This document shows positions 18,054 through 27,370 of a stretch of DNA of 64,000 bases, one piece after another. Where the stretch lies: contig NZ_CP025113.1 of NCBI RefSeq assembly GCF_002831585.1, positions 5,471,001-5,535,000 on the forward strand, given 5' to 3'. The position numbers and the translations under genes were made by a program. How positions within the stretch are numbered: the stretch's first letter is position 1; every line of letters starts with the position of its first letter. The notes beneath the pieces were generated by a model that did no database searches, was not told where the DNA came from, and saw only the letters and a program-made list of their open reading frames with translations. Origin of the DNA: Bradyrhizobium sp. SK17. Lineage in GTDB: Bacteria; Pseudomonadota; Alphaproteobacteria; Rhizobiales; Xanthobacteraceae.

Positions 18054-18069
18054 CCGCGGGTGATCCAAC
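18045..18069. repeat. 25-bp perfect inverted repeat joining two divergent -35 elements
   Basis: GTTGGATCAC at 18045-18054, CGCGG spacer, GTGATCCAAC at 18060-18069. Each arm carries one TGATCC -35 box, facing outwards. Confidence 0.9.
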
Positions 18070-18088
18070 CCTCAAGACCAGTCGTTTC
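18061..18088 (+). promoter_or_regulatory. Candidate ECF promoter of the FAD-DUF1365-CFA operon
   Basis: TGATCC at 18061-18066, a 16-nt spacer, CGTTTC at 18083-18088, 62 nt upstream of the start at 18150. Identical spacing to the mirrored minus-strand site. Confidence 0.75.
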
Positions 18089-18149
18089 CATCCATGACGC
18101 CGTCCGCGCCGTGGACCGGCGCACGGATCGGATCAGAGAGGGATAGTCG

Positions 18150-19502
18150 TTGAGGACCGACGACAGATTGAACATCGCCGTGGTCGGAACCGGCATCTCC
18201 GGCCTGTCTGCTGCCTGGCTGCTTGGCCAGCGGCACGATGTGACCGTCTACGAGAAATCCGATCGGATCGGCGGGCATTCCAACACCGTGACCGCATTGC
18301 TTGGCGGCGAGCGCGTCGCCGTGGACACCGGCTTCATCGTGTTCAACCGGAAGACCTACCCCAACCTTGCCGCCCTGTTCCGACATCTCCAGGTTCCTAC
18401 GCAGGCATCGGAGATGTCGCTCTCGGTTTCCCTTGACGAGGGCGATCTGGAATATTCCGGGACCGGTCTTTCGGGGCTGCTGGCCCAGCACGGCAACCTG
18501 CTGCGTCCGCGCTTCTGGTCGATGCTGCGCGACCTCGTCCGGTTCTACGATCGCGCGACACGCGATGCTGCGCTGCTCGCTGACGAGACGATCAGCCTCG
18601 GCGCATATCTTGCGCAAGGCGGCTATGGTTCAGCCTTCCGCGACGATCATCTGCTGCCGATGGCAAGCGCCATCTGGTCGGCACCTCCCGATGAAATTCT
18701 CGCCTTTCCCGCGGCGACCTTCATTCGCTTCCACCACAATCACGGCCTGCTCCAGTTGACCGGCCGGCCACCATGGGAAACCGTGACCGGCGGCAGCCGC
18801 TCCTATGTGCAACGGCTGGTCCGGCCGTTTGCAGACCGGATCAGGCTCGGCTGCGGCGTGGTTAGGATACGACGGTCGGCACACGGCGTGACGGTGACCG
18901 ACATTCGCGGCGAGACGCGATCATACGATCACGTCGTCCTGGCAACGCACGCGAACGAGGCGCTGTCGGTGATCGGTGACCCCACGCCAGACGAAACCAG
19001 ACTGCTCGGTGCGTTCCGCTATAGCCGCAACCTGGCCGTCCTCCACTCCGATCCAGCGTTCATGCCGCGGCGTCGCCTGGCCTGGTCGAGCTGGAATTAT
19101 GTCGGTTCGCGCGACCATCAAGGCGCGCCGGTCGGCGTGACCTATTGGATGAACCGGCTACAGGGTATCCCCAAGCATTTGCCGCTGTTCGTCACGCTCA
19201 ATCCCGCCCGTCCACCGCGCGCGGACACGTTGCATCAGACCGAGGTCTACGAGCACCCGATCTTCGATGCGGCCGCGATCGCCGCGCAACGTCGGCTGTG
19301 GTCGCTGCAAGGCGACGGCAATGTCTGGTTCTGCGGCGCGCATTTCGGCGCCGGCTTCCACGAAGACGGGTTGCAATCGGGGCTGGCGGTGGCCGAGCAA
19401 CTTGGCGGCGTACGCAGGCCGTGGACCGTGCCGAACGAATCCGGACGCATCGTGCTCGGCGCGAACGCCAGATCCTTGCCTGAGCCGGAGCTGCAATCAT
19501 GA
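18150..19502 (+). CDS. FAD-dependent oxidoreductase (amine-oxidase/desaturase-like)
   Basis: Flavoprotein of 450 aa. The Rossmann dinucleotide-binding motif is IAVVGTGISGLSAAWLL at residues 9-25, followed by VYEKSDRIGGHSNTVT, typical of the amine-oxidase and phytoene-desaturase fold. The C-terminal FAD contact region is NVWFCGAHFGAGFHEDGLQS. It starts with TTG at 18150, preceded by GAGAGGG. It overlaps the DUF1365 gene by 4 nt. This FAD protein/DUF1365/CFA-like trio is a recurrent bacterial cluster. In Rhodobacter, related flavoproteins and methyltransferases make methylated furan fatty acids, from memory. The exact substrate here is unproven. Confidence 0.87.
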   Translation: MRTDDRLNIAVVGTGISGLSAAWLLGQRHDVTVYEKSDRIGGHSNTVTALLGGERVAVDTGFIVFNRKTYPNLAALFRHLQVPTQASEMSLSVSLDEGDLEYSGTGLSGLLAQHGNLLRPRFWSMLRDLVRFYDRATRDAALLADETISLGAYLAQGGYGSAFRDDHLLPMASAIWSAPPDEILAFPAATFIRFHHNHGLLQLTGRPPWETVTGGSRSYVQRLVRPFADRIRLGCGVVRIRRSAHGVTVTDIRGETRSYDHVVLATHANEALSVIGDPTPDETRLLGAFRYSRNLAVLHSDPAFMPRRRLAWSSWNYVGSRDHQGAPVGVTYWMNRLQGIPKHLPLFVTLNPARPPRADTLHQTEVYEHPIFDAAAIAAQRRLWSLQGDGNVWFCGAHFGAGFHEDGLQSGLAVAEQLGGVRRPWTVPNESGRIVLGANARSLPEPELQS

Positions 19503-20302
19503 TGCAGCGCTCCTGCCTCTATCGCGGCAGCGTGATGCACCGGCGGCTGCGACCGACAATGCACCGCTTTCGCTACCGCGCGTTCTGGCTGCTGCTCGAT
19601 CTCGACGAGCTTCCGGCGCTCGTCTCGCGGCTGCGCCTGTTCTCGCACAACCGGTTCAACCTGTTTGCGCTGTACGACAGCGATCATGGTGACGGCAGCG
19701 CAACGCCGCTTCGTGCCCAGATCGAACGATCGCTCGGGCAAGCCGGGATCGATCTGGCCGGCGGACCGATCCGATTGTTCTGCATGCCGCGGACACTCGG
19801 CTACAGCTTCAATCCCCTCAGCCTCTATTTCTGTTACCGGGACTCGGGCCAACTCGCGGCCGTCGTCTATCAGGTTCACAACACGTTCGGCGAACGCCAC
19901 GCCTACGTCGCCGCGGTCGAGAACGGCGCGGTGAGCATCCGGCACGACTGCAACAAGACCTTCTACGTTTCGCCGTTCATGTCCATGAATCAGGCCTATC
20001 ATTTCCGCCTGAACCGACCGCACCGGCGTTTCGCGCTCGGCATCAATGCGAGCGAGGGTGGCGACACGATGCTCAGCGCGTGCCTTGCCGCCTCACGGCA
20101 GGCATTGAGCGACCGGAGCCTGTTGCGCAGCTTCCTCGGGATTCCGCTGGTGACGGCCAAGGTCATCCTCGCGATCCATTGGGAGGCGGCCAGACTTTGG
20201 CTGAAGGGCATCCGCATTCGCGAACGCCCGAAGCCATCCGCGAACGGTATCACGGTCGCTGCCAGATCACCCGAGCAACGGACGAATTTGCATGCGCACT
20301 AA
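19499..20302 (+). CDS. DUF1365 family protein
   Basis: Protein of 267 aa without a signal peptide. It begins SCLYRGSVMHRRLRPTMHRF, the family hallmark, and has RLFCMPRTLGYSFNPLSLYF and VYQVHNTFGERHAYV in the middle, then FYVSPFMSMNQAYHFRLN. DUF1365 is almost always found between an FAD oxidoreductase and a CFA-like methyltransferase, as here. Its biochemical role is not known. It overlaps the upstream gene by 4 nt and the downstream gene by 11 nt, indicating tight coupling. Confidence 0.9.
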   Translation: MMQRSCLYRGSVMHRRLRPTMHRFRYRAFWLLLDLDELPALVSRLRLFSHNRFNLFALYDSDHGDGSATPLRAQIERSLGQAGIDLAGGPIRLFCMPRTLGYSFNPLSLYFCYRDSGQLAAVVYQVHNTFGERHAYVAAVENGAVSIRHDCNKTFYVSPFMSMNQAYHFRLNRPHRRFALGINASEGGDTMLSACLAASRQALSDRSLLRSFLGIPLVTAKVILAIHWEAARLWLKGIRIRERPKPSANGITVAARSPEQRTNLHAH

Positions 20303-21530
20303 TCATCAGCACGCCGCGCCGGGCTGGATGCCCATCGAATGGCCGCCAGTACTGCGCGCGACGATTGGCGTGCTGCTGCGGCGGATGCTCCGCCGGATCG
20401 ATTGCGGAGAGATTCTCGTGCAATTGCCCGGTGGACGCGGTGTTGCGATCTCCGGCTCGCGTGGCGGAGAACCGGTCCATATCAGGATTCACAGCTGGAA
20501 GTGCCTGCTGCGGCTGCTTGCCCACGGCGATCTGGGCTTTGCCGAAGGCTATCTTGCCGGCGAATGGTCGACGCCCAACATGCACGCGTTCCTGAACGCG
20601 GCGGCGCCGCGCTCGCCCCACGAAGCTTCGTTCGAGCGGCTGAAGCCGCCGCAGCCCCTCACCTGGCTTCGCCACGCCCTGCTCAATCGCAACACCAGGC
20701 GCGGCAGCCGTCGCAACATCCGCGCCCATTACGATCTCGGCAACGATTTCTACCGGCTCTGGCTCGATCCGAGCATGACCTATTCATCCGGAATCTACGC
20801 CTTGCCACGCCAGACACTCGCCCAGGCCCAGCAGACCAAGCTCGATCGGATCACCGAGCTGCTCGATCTCGACGGCGGCGAGAGGGTCCTCGAAATCGGT
20901 TGCGGCTGGGGCGCGCTCGCACGACACCTGATCGAACGCCACCGCTGTCACGTCACCGGATTGACCCTGTCGACCGAGCAGCTCGGCTACGCGCGCGAGC
21001 AACTGGCCGCGCACCGGCTTGCCGACAGATCCGATCTGCGGCTCGAGGATTATCGGGACACCGAAGGCAGCTACGACCGGGTCGTCTCGATCGAGATGTT
21101 GGAAGCGGTTGGCGAAGCCTATTGGCCGCTGTTCTTCGACAAGCTACGCGAGCGGCTCAATGTCGGCGGCATCGCGGTGTTGCAGGTCATTACCATCGAC
21201 GAGCGTCGCTTCGACAACTATCGCAGGCGGCCGGAATTCATCCAGCGCCATATCTTTCCCGGCGGGATGCTGCCGACCGTCGGCATCATCAGGCGGCTGG
21301 TGGGCAATTCCGGATTGCGGCTGGCTTCGACCGAGTTCTTCGCCGACAGCTATGCACGAACGCTGGCCGATTGGCACGACCGTTTCCTCGACGCCTGGCC
21401 GTCGATCGAAGCCCTCGGCTTCGATCTCAGGTTCAAGCGAATGTGGGAGTACTATTTGGCCTATTGCAGGCTGGGCTTTGAAATCGGCGCCCTCAATGTG
21501 GGGCTGTACAAGATCGAACGATCATCCTGA
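20292..21530 (+). CDS. CFA-synthase-like SAM-dependent methyltransferase
   Basis: Protein of 412 aa, cytosolic or membrane-peripheral, acting on unsaturated phospholipid acyl chains. An N-terminal lipid-binding domain (GDLGFAEGYLAGEWSTPN) precedes HYDLGNDFYRLWLDPSMTYS, and SAM motif I is VLEIGCGWGALARHL. Against E. coli Cfa, Glu239 and Tyr317 are kept (Glu271 and the Tyr in FFADSYARTL). Cys139 is Ser166 and His266 is Gln298, two positions of the bicarbonate site. It may therefore methylate without closing a cyclopropane ring; that is inference. Last gene of the ECF-controlled operon. Confidence 0.9.
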   Translation: MRTNHQHAAPGWMPIEWPPVLRATIGVLLRRMLRRIDCGEILVQLPGGRGVAISGSRGGEPVHIRIHSWKCLLRLLAHGDLGFAEGYLAGEWSTPNMHAFLNAAAPRSPHEASFERLKPPQPLTWLRHALLNRNTRRGSRRNIRAHYDLGNDFYRLWLDPSMTYSSGIYALPRQTLAQAQQTKLDRITELLDLDGGERVLEIGCGWGALARHLIERHRCHVTGLTLSTEQLGYAREQLAAHRLADRSDLRLEDYRDTEGSYDRVVSIEMLEAVGEAYWPLFFDKLRERLNVGGIAVLQVITIDERRFDNYRRRPEFIQRHIFPGGMLPTVGIIRRLVGNSGLRLASTEFFADSYARTLADWHDRFLDAWPSIEALGFDLRFKRMWEYYLAYCRLGFEIGALNVGLYKIERSS

Positions 21531-21752
21531 ATTGAATCCACACCGCGGATCCAGCGCGGCGTGACGATTTGCAGCAAGATTCGGCCGGATCACCGGCATT
21601 CCCTAGAACGATCGTTCGAGGGGGCGCGGTCACCAACCGGGCACAGCTCGCCACACGAAATTCGCCGCACTGCAAAAGGCTTCCCCTTTTGCCATCGGCA
21701 CACTAGTTTCCGGCCAGGGCAAAACACGGACCGGCAAAAGATTACCCCCGAC

Positions 21753-22787
21753 ATGGCATTCAACAAAGACGTCATCCAAGCGATCGGCAACACGCCGCTG
21801 ATCAAACTGAAGCGCGCATCCGAACTGACCGGCTGCACCATTCTCGGCAAGGCCGAATTCATGAATCCGGGCCAGTCGGTGAAGGATCGCGCCGGCAAAT
21901 GGATGATCCTGGAGGCCGAGAAGCGCGGCGCGCTGAAGCCGGGTGGCCTGGTGGTCGAGTCGACCGCGGGCAATACCGGGATCGGACTTGCGGTCGTGGC
22001 GAGCGCCCGCGGCTATCGCACCATCATCGTGATCCCCGAGACCCAGAGCCAGGAGAAGAAGGACTTCCTGCGGCTGTGCGGCGCCGAGCTGGTGGAGGCG
22101 CCGGCTCTGCCGTTCTCCAATCCGAACAACTACCAGCATCTCGGCAGACGGCTGGCCGACCGGCTGCGCAAGACCGAGCCGAACGGCGTGCTGTTCGCCG
22201 ACCAGTGGAACAACCTCGACAACGCCAAGGCGCATTACGAGTCGACCGGGCCCGAGATATGGGAGCAGACCGGCGGCAAGATCGACGGCTTCATCTGCTC
22301 GGTCGGCACCGGCGGCACGCTGGCCGGCACCAGCCGCTATCTGAAAGAGAAGAACCCGAACATCGTGAACGCCTGCGCCGACCCGCATGGCTTTGCGATG
22401 TACGAACTGTTCCGGAACGGCGAACCCAAGATGACCCCGGGCAACTCGATCACCGAAGGCATCGGCCTCGGCCGCGTCACGCCGGTGGTCGAGACCGCGA
22501 AGGTCGACACGGCGTTCCTGATCTCCGACGAGGACGCGGTGTCGGTGATCTACGATCTGGTCCAGCACGAGGGCCTGTGCCTCGGCGGCTCGACCGGCGT
22601 CAACATCGCGGGCGCAATCCAGCTCGCCAAGCAGCTCGGTCCCGGCAAGACCATCGTCACGATCCTGGCCGATTCCGGCAGCCGCTATCTGTCGAAGCTG
22701 TTCAATCCTGAGTTCATGCGCTCGAAGAACCTGCCGGTACCGGAATGGCTCGAGAAGCGCAGCAAGATCGAGCTGCCATTCGAATGA
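21753..22787 (+). CDS. cysK: Cysteine synthase A
   Basis: PLP enzyme of 344 aa making cysteine from O-acetylserine and sulfide. It begins MAFNKDVIQAIGNTPLIKLK. The PLP lysine is in NPGQSVKDRAGKW, the substrate loop is VVESTAGNTGIGLAVVASAR, and the phosphate-binding loop is CSVGTGGTLAGTSRYL. The C-terminal TILADSGSRYLSKLFN is also typical. Start at 21753 by family length; the upstream open frame to 21561 is not conserved-looking. At 344 aa it is slightly longer than the usual 310-320 aa of CysK. A hairpin repeat follows the stop codon. Confidence 0.93.
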   Translation: MAFNKDVIQAIGNTPLIKLKRASELTGCTILGKAEFMNPGQSVKDRAGKWMILEAEKRGALKPGGLVVESTAGNTGIGLAVVASARGYRTIIVIPETQSQEKKDFLRLCGAELVEAPALPFSNPNNYQHLGRRLADRLRKTEPNGVLFADQWNNLDNAKAHYESTGPEIWEQTGGKIDGFICSVGTGGTLAGTSRYLKEKNPNIVNACADPHGFAMYELFRNGEPKMTPGNSITEGIGLGRVTPVVETAKVDTAFLISDEDAVSVIYDLVQHEGLCLGGSTGVNIAGAIQLAKQLGPGKTIVTILADSGSRYLSKLFNPEFMRSKNLPVPEWLEKRSKIELPFE

Positions 22788-22790
22788 AAG

Positions 22791-22857
22791 GGCGAATGGC
22801 GAATGGTGAGTCGCGAATAGAAGAATCCCTATTCGCCATTCGCCACTTCCTATTCGC
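22791..22857. repeat. Intergenic GCGAATRG repeat with terminator-like hairpin
   Basis: At least five copies of a GCGAATGG/GCGAATAG octamer, direct and inverted, fill the gap between cysK and aapP. GCGAATAG (22813-22820), an 8-nt loop and CTATTCGC (22829-22836) make a perfect hairpin, extended by flanking GGCGAATGG/CCATTCGCC arms. It could end transcription of both convergent genes. It looks like a dispersed intergenic repeat. Confidence 0.75.
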
Positions 22858-23598
22858 TCACCTCAAAATCTGGCTCAGGAACAGCTTCGTCCGCGCGTGC
22901 TGCGGGTTGGCGAAGAATTCCTGCGGCGTGTTCGATTCAATGATCTGGCCGGCATCCATGAACACGACGCGGTTGGCGACCTCGCGGGCAAAGCCCATTT
23001 CATGGGTCACGACCAGCATGGTCATGCCTTCCTTGGCGAGGTCGACCATGGTGTCGAGCACCTCCTTGACCATTTCCGGGTCGAGCGCCGAGGTCGGCTC
23101 GTCGAACAGCATCACCTTCGGGTTCATGGTCAGTGCGCGGGCGATCGCGACGCGCTGCTGCTGACCGCCCGACATCTGGCCGGGAAACTTGTTGGCCTGG
23201 TGCGGGATCTTGACCCGCTCCAGGAACTTCATCGCAGTTGCCTCGGCATCCTTCTTCGGGATGTTGCGCACCCAGATCGGCGCCAGCGTGCAATTGTCGA
23301 GCACCGTGAGATGCGGGAACAAGTTGAAGCTCTGGAACACCATGCCGACCTCGCGGCGAACCTCGTCGACGCGGCGCAGGTTCGGGCCAAGCTCGATGCC
23401 GTCGACCACGATCTCGCCCTCCTGGAATTCCTCCAGCGCGTTGATGCAGCGGATCAGCGTCGACTTGCCCGAGCCGGACGGGCCGCAGATCACGATCCGC
23501 TCGCCCTTGCCGACCTCAAGATTGATGTCGCGCAACACGTGGAAGTCGCCGTACCATTTGTTGAGCGTGGAAATGTTGACGATCGGGGCTGTGGACAT
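22858..23598 (-). CDS. aapP: General L-amino acid ABC transporter, ATP-binding protein
   Basis: ABC ATPase of 246 aa energising amino acid uptake at the inner membrane. Walker A is GPSGSGKST, the signature is [15 protein letters not shown], Walker B is [14 protein letters not shown] and the switch His is in [12 protein letters not shown]. It begins [20 protein letters not shown] at 23598, with AAGG upstream. It is the last gene of aapJQMP, 11 bp after aapM. Confidence 0.95.
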   Translation of the reverse strand: MSTAPIVNISTLNKWYGDFHVLRDINLEVGKGERIVICGPSGSGKSTLIRCINALEEFQEGEIVVDGIELGPNLRRVDEVRREVGMVFQSFNLFPHLTVLDNCTLAPIWVRNIPKKDAEATAMKFLERVKIPHQANKFPGQMSGGQQQRVAIARALTMNPKVMLFDEPTSALDPEMVKEVLDTMVDLAKEGMTMLVVTHEMGFAREVANRVVFMDAGQIIESNTPQEFFANPQHARTKLFLSQILR

Positions 23599-23609
23599 GG
23601 TGACCTTGT

Positions 23610-25127
23610 TCAGTGGCGGCGATGAGCGTTGAGCCGGTTTTCGACGAACAGCGAGTAGCGCGACATTCCAAAGCAGAACACGAAGTAGATCATTCCGGCA
23701 AAAGCGAAGCCGGTGAAGGCCGTGGTCGGCGTCGACCAGTTCGGGTCCGAGAACGACGCCCGCAGCGAACCCAACAGATCGAACAACGCCACGATCGACA
23801 CCAGCGACGTATCCTTGAACAGCGAGATGAAGCTGTTGACGATGCCGGGAATGACATAGCGCAGCGCCTGCGGTAGCACGATCAGTGACGTCGTCTTCCA
23901 CCAGGACAGGCCGAGCGCCGACGCGGCCTCCGCCTGCCCGCGCGCCACCGCGGCGAGCCCGCCCCTGATCACCTCGGCCATATAGGCGCCGGTAAAGATC
24001 GCCACGCCGATCAGGGCGCGCAACAGGCCGTCGACGGCGAAATTGCCCGGCACGAACAGCGGCAGCATGTAGGTCGCGAAGAACAGCACCGTGATCAACG
24101 GCACGCCGCGCCAGAACTCGATGAAGGCGATCGAGAAGATCCGGATCAGCGGGATGGTCGAGCGGCGGCCGAGCGCGAGCGCGATCCCGATCGGCATCGA
24201 GGCGACGATGCCGGTGATCGCGATCACCAGCGTCACCAGGAGGCCGCCCCACAGCCGCGTGTCGACGATCGGAAAACCGCCGCGATCGAGCCCCATCAGC
24301 TTGATGCCGATTGCCATTCCGGCAAACGTCAGCACGCTGCCGACCAGCGCCCTGCGGCCGGTCCGCACACCGCCTCCGAGCACAAACAGCACGGCGGTGA
24401 CGATCACGGTGGTGAGAAGGAAATCGCCCCAGACCGGCAGTGACGAGAGCTGTAACTGATCGCGCAGCCAGGTCAGCGGAAAGATCAGCCAATGGATCAG
24501 CAACCCGACCAGGACGAGCAGCTTGCCGATGACCCACAGCAGCGGCGCGATCGGCGAATTCTTGCTGAGATTGACCAGCAGGTCGCCGGCGCCGCCGATG
24601 CTTTGCTCAAACAGTTGCAACAGGCCTGCGGTCCAGCTCACGCCGAAGCCCGCGATGCCGCCGCCATGCAACAGGAAGAACGCCACCACCGGGAACGCGA
24701 AGAAGAACAGGCCCGAATTGAGGCCCTTCGCCGGCAGGCGCGGCAGCAGCAGCGGCAGCAACAGCGCGGCACCGAGCCCATAGGTCAGGTTGACGCGCCA
24801 GCGCTGGGCTTCCGGATAGAAGCCATAGATCAACTGCGTCAACTTGGCCTGAATATAGGGCCAGCAGGCGCCGACCTGGTGCCCGGCCTGTTCGGCGAGG
24901 CACGCGGTACGATCCTTGCCGGTCCACACCGCGTCAACCAGCAGGAATTTGACCGCCGGGATCACGATGTACCCAGCCAGCAAGAGCCCGACGATCGTGA
25001 GCAGAATATTGCCCGGCGAATTCAACAGCCGCGTTCGCAGGAAGCCGATGAAGCCGGTGCTCTTCGCCGGCGCCGCGCGTTCGGCGACCAGGTCCTGCCG
25101 GACAAACGAGGCTGAAATATCGGTCAT
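23610..25127 (-). CDS. aapM: General L-amino acid ABC transporter, permease AapM
   Basis: Membrane permease of 505 aa, larger than most amino-acid permeases, as in the Aap/Bzt class. The start at 25127 ([20 protein letters not shown]) overlaps the aapQ stop by 4 nt. Hydrophobic segments span the first 300 residues. The C-terminal permease domain has the EAA loop [20 protein letters not shown] followed by [20 protein letters not shown]. It ends near [15 protein letters not shown]. It pairs with AapQ to form the channel. Confidence 0.93.
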   Translation of the reverse strand: MTDISASFVRQDLVAERAAPAKSTGFIGFLRTRLLNSPGNILLTIVGLLLAGYIVIPAVKFLLVDAVWTGKDRTACLAEQAGHQVGACWPYIQAKLTQLIYGFYPEAQRWRVNLTYGLGAALLLPLLLPRLPAKGLNSGLFFFAFPVVAFFLLHGGGIAGFGVSWTAGLLQLFEQSIGGAGDLLVNLSKNSPIAPLLWVIGKLLVLVGLLIHWLIFPLTWLRDQLQLSSLPVWGDFLLTTVIVTAVLFVLGGGVRTGRRALVGSVLTFAGMAIGIKLMGLDRGGFPIVDTRLWGGLLVTLVIAITGIVASMPIGIALALGRRSTIPLIRIFSIAFIEFWRGVPLITVLFFATYMLPLFVPGNFAVDGLLRALIGVAIFTGAYMAEVIRGGLAAVARGQAEAASALGLSWWKTTSLIVLPQALRYVIPGIVNSFISLFKDTSLVSIVALFDLLGSLRASFSDPNWSTPTTAFTGFAFAGMIYFVFCFGMSRYSLFVENRLNAHRRH

Positions 25128-26329
25128 GCCGTCATGCTCCGGTTGATGCGCCAGCCATAGGCGCTCATCAGCGCGCTGGTCGTCAGCGAGAGCAGCAGGT
25201 AGACGCCCATCGTCATGGCGATGATCTCGATCGCCTGCCCGGTCTGGCTGATCGCGGTGCCGGCGAACACCGAGACCAGATCCGGATAGCCGATGGCCAC
25301 CGCCAGCGACGAGTTCTTGGTGAGATTGAGGTACTGGCTGGTCAGCGGCGGCACGATGACCCGCATCGCCTGCGGCACCACGATCAGCCGCAGCGTCGCA
25401 GCGCGGCTCAGGCCGAGCGACGCGCCCGCCTCCATCTGTCCCTTGTGCACTGACATGACGCCGGCGCGGACGATCTCGGCGATGAATGCCCCCGTGTAGG
25501 TCGACAACGCGACCGTCAACGCAACGAATTCGGGGATGATCCGCGCGCCGCCGGCGAAGTTGAATCCCTTCAGTTGCGGTAGTTCGAACGTGAGCGGCCA
25601 GCCAAAGATCAGCATCGAGATCAGCGGCAGGCCGACGAGGCAACCCAGCACATAGGGCCAGATCCGGATCATCTGCCCGCGCCGGAACAGGGCACGCCGC
25701 GCGGCGTGTCGCAAGCCCAGCGCTGCGGCAACGCCGATCGCGAGCGCGGCCAGGAACGGATACAGCCCCGGCTCGCTGACCGGCTGCGGCACGATCAGGC
25801 CGCGATTGTTAAGGAAGAATGTGCTGAAGATCGAGATGCTCTGCCGCGGCGCCGGCAGTGCCGCAAGCACGGCGAGATACCAGAACAGAATCTGGAACAG
25901 GAGCGGCAAATTCCTGACGATCTCGACATAGATGCCGCCGATCCGCGACAACAAGGAATTGGGCGACAACCGGCACAGCGCCACGATGAAGCCGATCACC
26001 GTGGCAAAGACAATGCCGATCACCGAGACCAGGATCGTGTTCAACAGACCGACGAAGAACACGCGCCAGTAGGTGTCGGAGTTGTTGTAGGCGATCAGGC
26101 TCTGATTGACGTCAAAGCCTGCGTTGTATTTGAGGAAGCCGAAGCCCGATGCAATGTGCTGGGTCTCCAGGTTGGTGCGCGCGTTCGCCACGATCTCGTA
26201 GGCGATCCAGGCCAGGATCGCGGCGAAGGCAATCTGGGCGGCCACCCCGTTCCAGCCGGCCTTGCCGCCAAGCGTGCGCTTCAGCCTGAGGGCAAGTTGC
26301 AGCGGTGGTTTGCGGGGCGCGATACTCAT
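25124..26329 (-). CDS. aapQ: General L-amino acid ABC transporter, permease AapQ
   Basis: Permease of 401 aa with several membrane segments; GFLKYNAGFDVNQSLIAYNN is characteristic of AapQ/BztB. The coupling EAA loop reads AEIVRAGVMSVHKGQMEAGA then SLGLSRAATLRLIVVPQAMR. It follows aapJ by 24 bp and is translationally coupled to aapM (ATGA overlap). Confidence 0.93.
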   Translation of the reverse strand: MSIAPRKPPLQLALRLKRTLGGKAGWNGVAAQIAFAAILAWIAYEIVANARTNLETQHIASGFGFLKYNAGFDVNQSLIAYNNSDTYWRVFFVGLLNTILVSVIGIVFATVIGFIVALCRLSPNSLLSRIGGIYVEIVRNLPLLFQILFWYLAVLAALPAPRQSISIFSTFFLNNRGLIVPQPVSEPGLYPFLAALAIGVAAALGLRHAARRALFRRGQMIRIWPYVLGCLVGLPLISMLIFGWPLTFELPQLKGFNFAGGARIIPEFVALTVALSTYTGAFIAEIVRAGVMSVHKGQMEAGASLGLSRAATLRLIVVPQAMRVIVPPLTSQYLNLTKNSSLAVAIGYPDLVSVFAGTAISQTGQAIEIIAMTMGVYLLLSLTTSALMSAYGWRINRSMTA

Positions 26330-26353
26330 CGCCGCAGCCGTCGGCTGGATCGA

Positions 26354-27370
26354 TCAGCGGATCGGCGGCGCGTACTGGATACCGCCCTTGTTCCAGAGAT
26401 TGTTGACGCCGCGCGCGATACCGAGCGGCGAGCCGGTGCCGACATTGCGCTCGAAGCTTTCGCCGTAATTGCCGACCGCCTTCACGATCCGTACCACCCA
26501 GTCCTTGGTGAGGCCGAGCTGTTCACCCAGATTGCCGTCGGTGCCGAGCACCCGCTTCATCTCCGGCTTGTCGGATTTGAGCATCGTGTCGACGTTCTTC
26601 TGGGTAATGCCGAGCTCCTCGGCGTTGATCATCGCAAACAGCGTCCACTTCACGATGTCGAACCACTGATCGTCGCCGTGACGCACCATCGGCCCCAGCG
26701 GCTCCTTGGAAATGATTTCCGGGAGCACGATGTGATCGGCGGGGTTGGCAAGCTTCAGCCGGCTGGCATAGAGCCCGGAGGCGTCGTCGGTGAAGACGTC
26801 GCAGCGTCCGGATTCATAGGCCTTGACCGCTTCGTCGATGCTGCCGAACGCGATCACCTCATACTTCATGTTGTTGCCCTTGAAGAAGTCGGCGAGGTTC
26901 TGCTCGGTGGTGGTTCCGGTCTGCACACAGACCGACGCGCTGTTCAGTTCGAGCGCCGAATTGACCTTGAGCGACTTCTTCACCATGAAGCCCTGCCCGT
27001 CGTAATAGGTCACGCCGGTGAAGTTGGCGCCGAGCGAGGTGTCGCGCGACACCGTCCAGGTGGTATTGCGCGACAGCACATCGATCTCGCCCGACTGTAG
27101 CGCGGTAAAGCGATCCTTGGCCGACAGCGGCACGAACTTGACCTTGGTCGGGTCGTCGAGCACCACGGCGGCGATGGCCCGGCACACGTCGACGTCGATC
27201 CCGGTCCAGTTCCCCTTGTCGTCGGGTGCCGAAAATCCGGGCAGCCCCTGGCTGACGCCGCAGGACAACTGGCCCCGATCCTTGACCGTCTTGAGGGTTT
27301 GCGCCGAGGCCGCCTGGACCGACAGGGCGGCGGCAGCGGCAAGGATGACAGCCAGGGATACGCGTTTCAT
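26354..27370 (-). CDS. aapJ: General L-amino acid ABC transporter, substrate-binding protein
   Basis: Periplasmic binding protein of 338 aa. The signal peptide MKRVSLAVILAAAAALSVQA is cleaved near ASAQ. The mature protein starts TLKTVKDRGQLSCGVSQGLP and has FVPLSAKDRFTALQSGEIDV and CVQTGTTTEQNLADFF, the AapJ/BztA pattern. First gene of the operon. Strongly expressed in relatives and of broad amino acid specificity; no promoter was pinpointed in the 328 bp upstream. Confidence 0.94.
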   Translation of the reverse strand: MKRVSLAVILAAAAALSVQAASAQTLKTVKDRGQLSCGVSQGLPGFSAPDDKGNWTGIDVDVCRAIAAVVLDDPTKVKFVPLSAKDRFTALQSGEIDVLSRNTTWTVSRDTSLGANFTGVTYYDGQGFMVKKSLKVNSALELNSASVCVQTGTTTEQNLADFFKGNNMKYEVIAFGSIDEAVKAYESGRCDVFTDDASGLYASRLKLANPADHIVLPEIISKEPLGPMVRHGDDQWFDIVKWTLFAMINAEELGITQKNVDTMLKSDKPEMKRVLGTDGNLGEQLGLTKDWVVRIVKAVGNYGESFERNVGTGSPLGIARGVNNLWNKGGIQYAPPIR

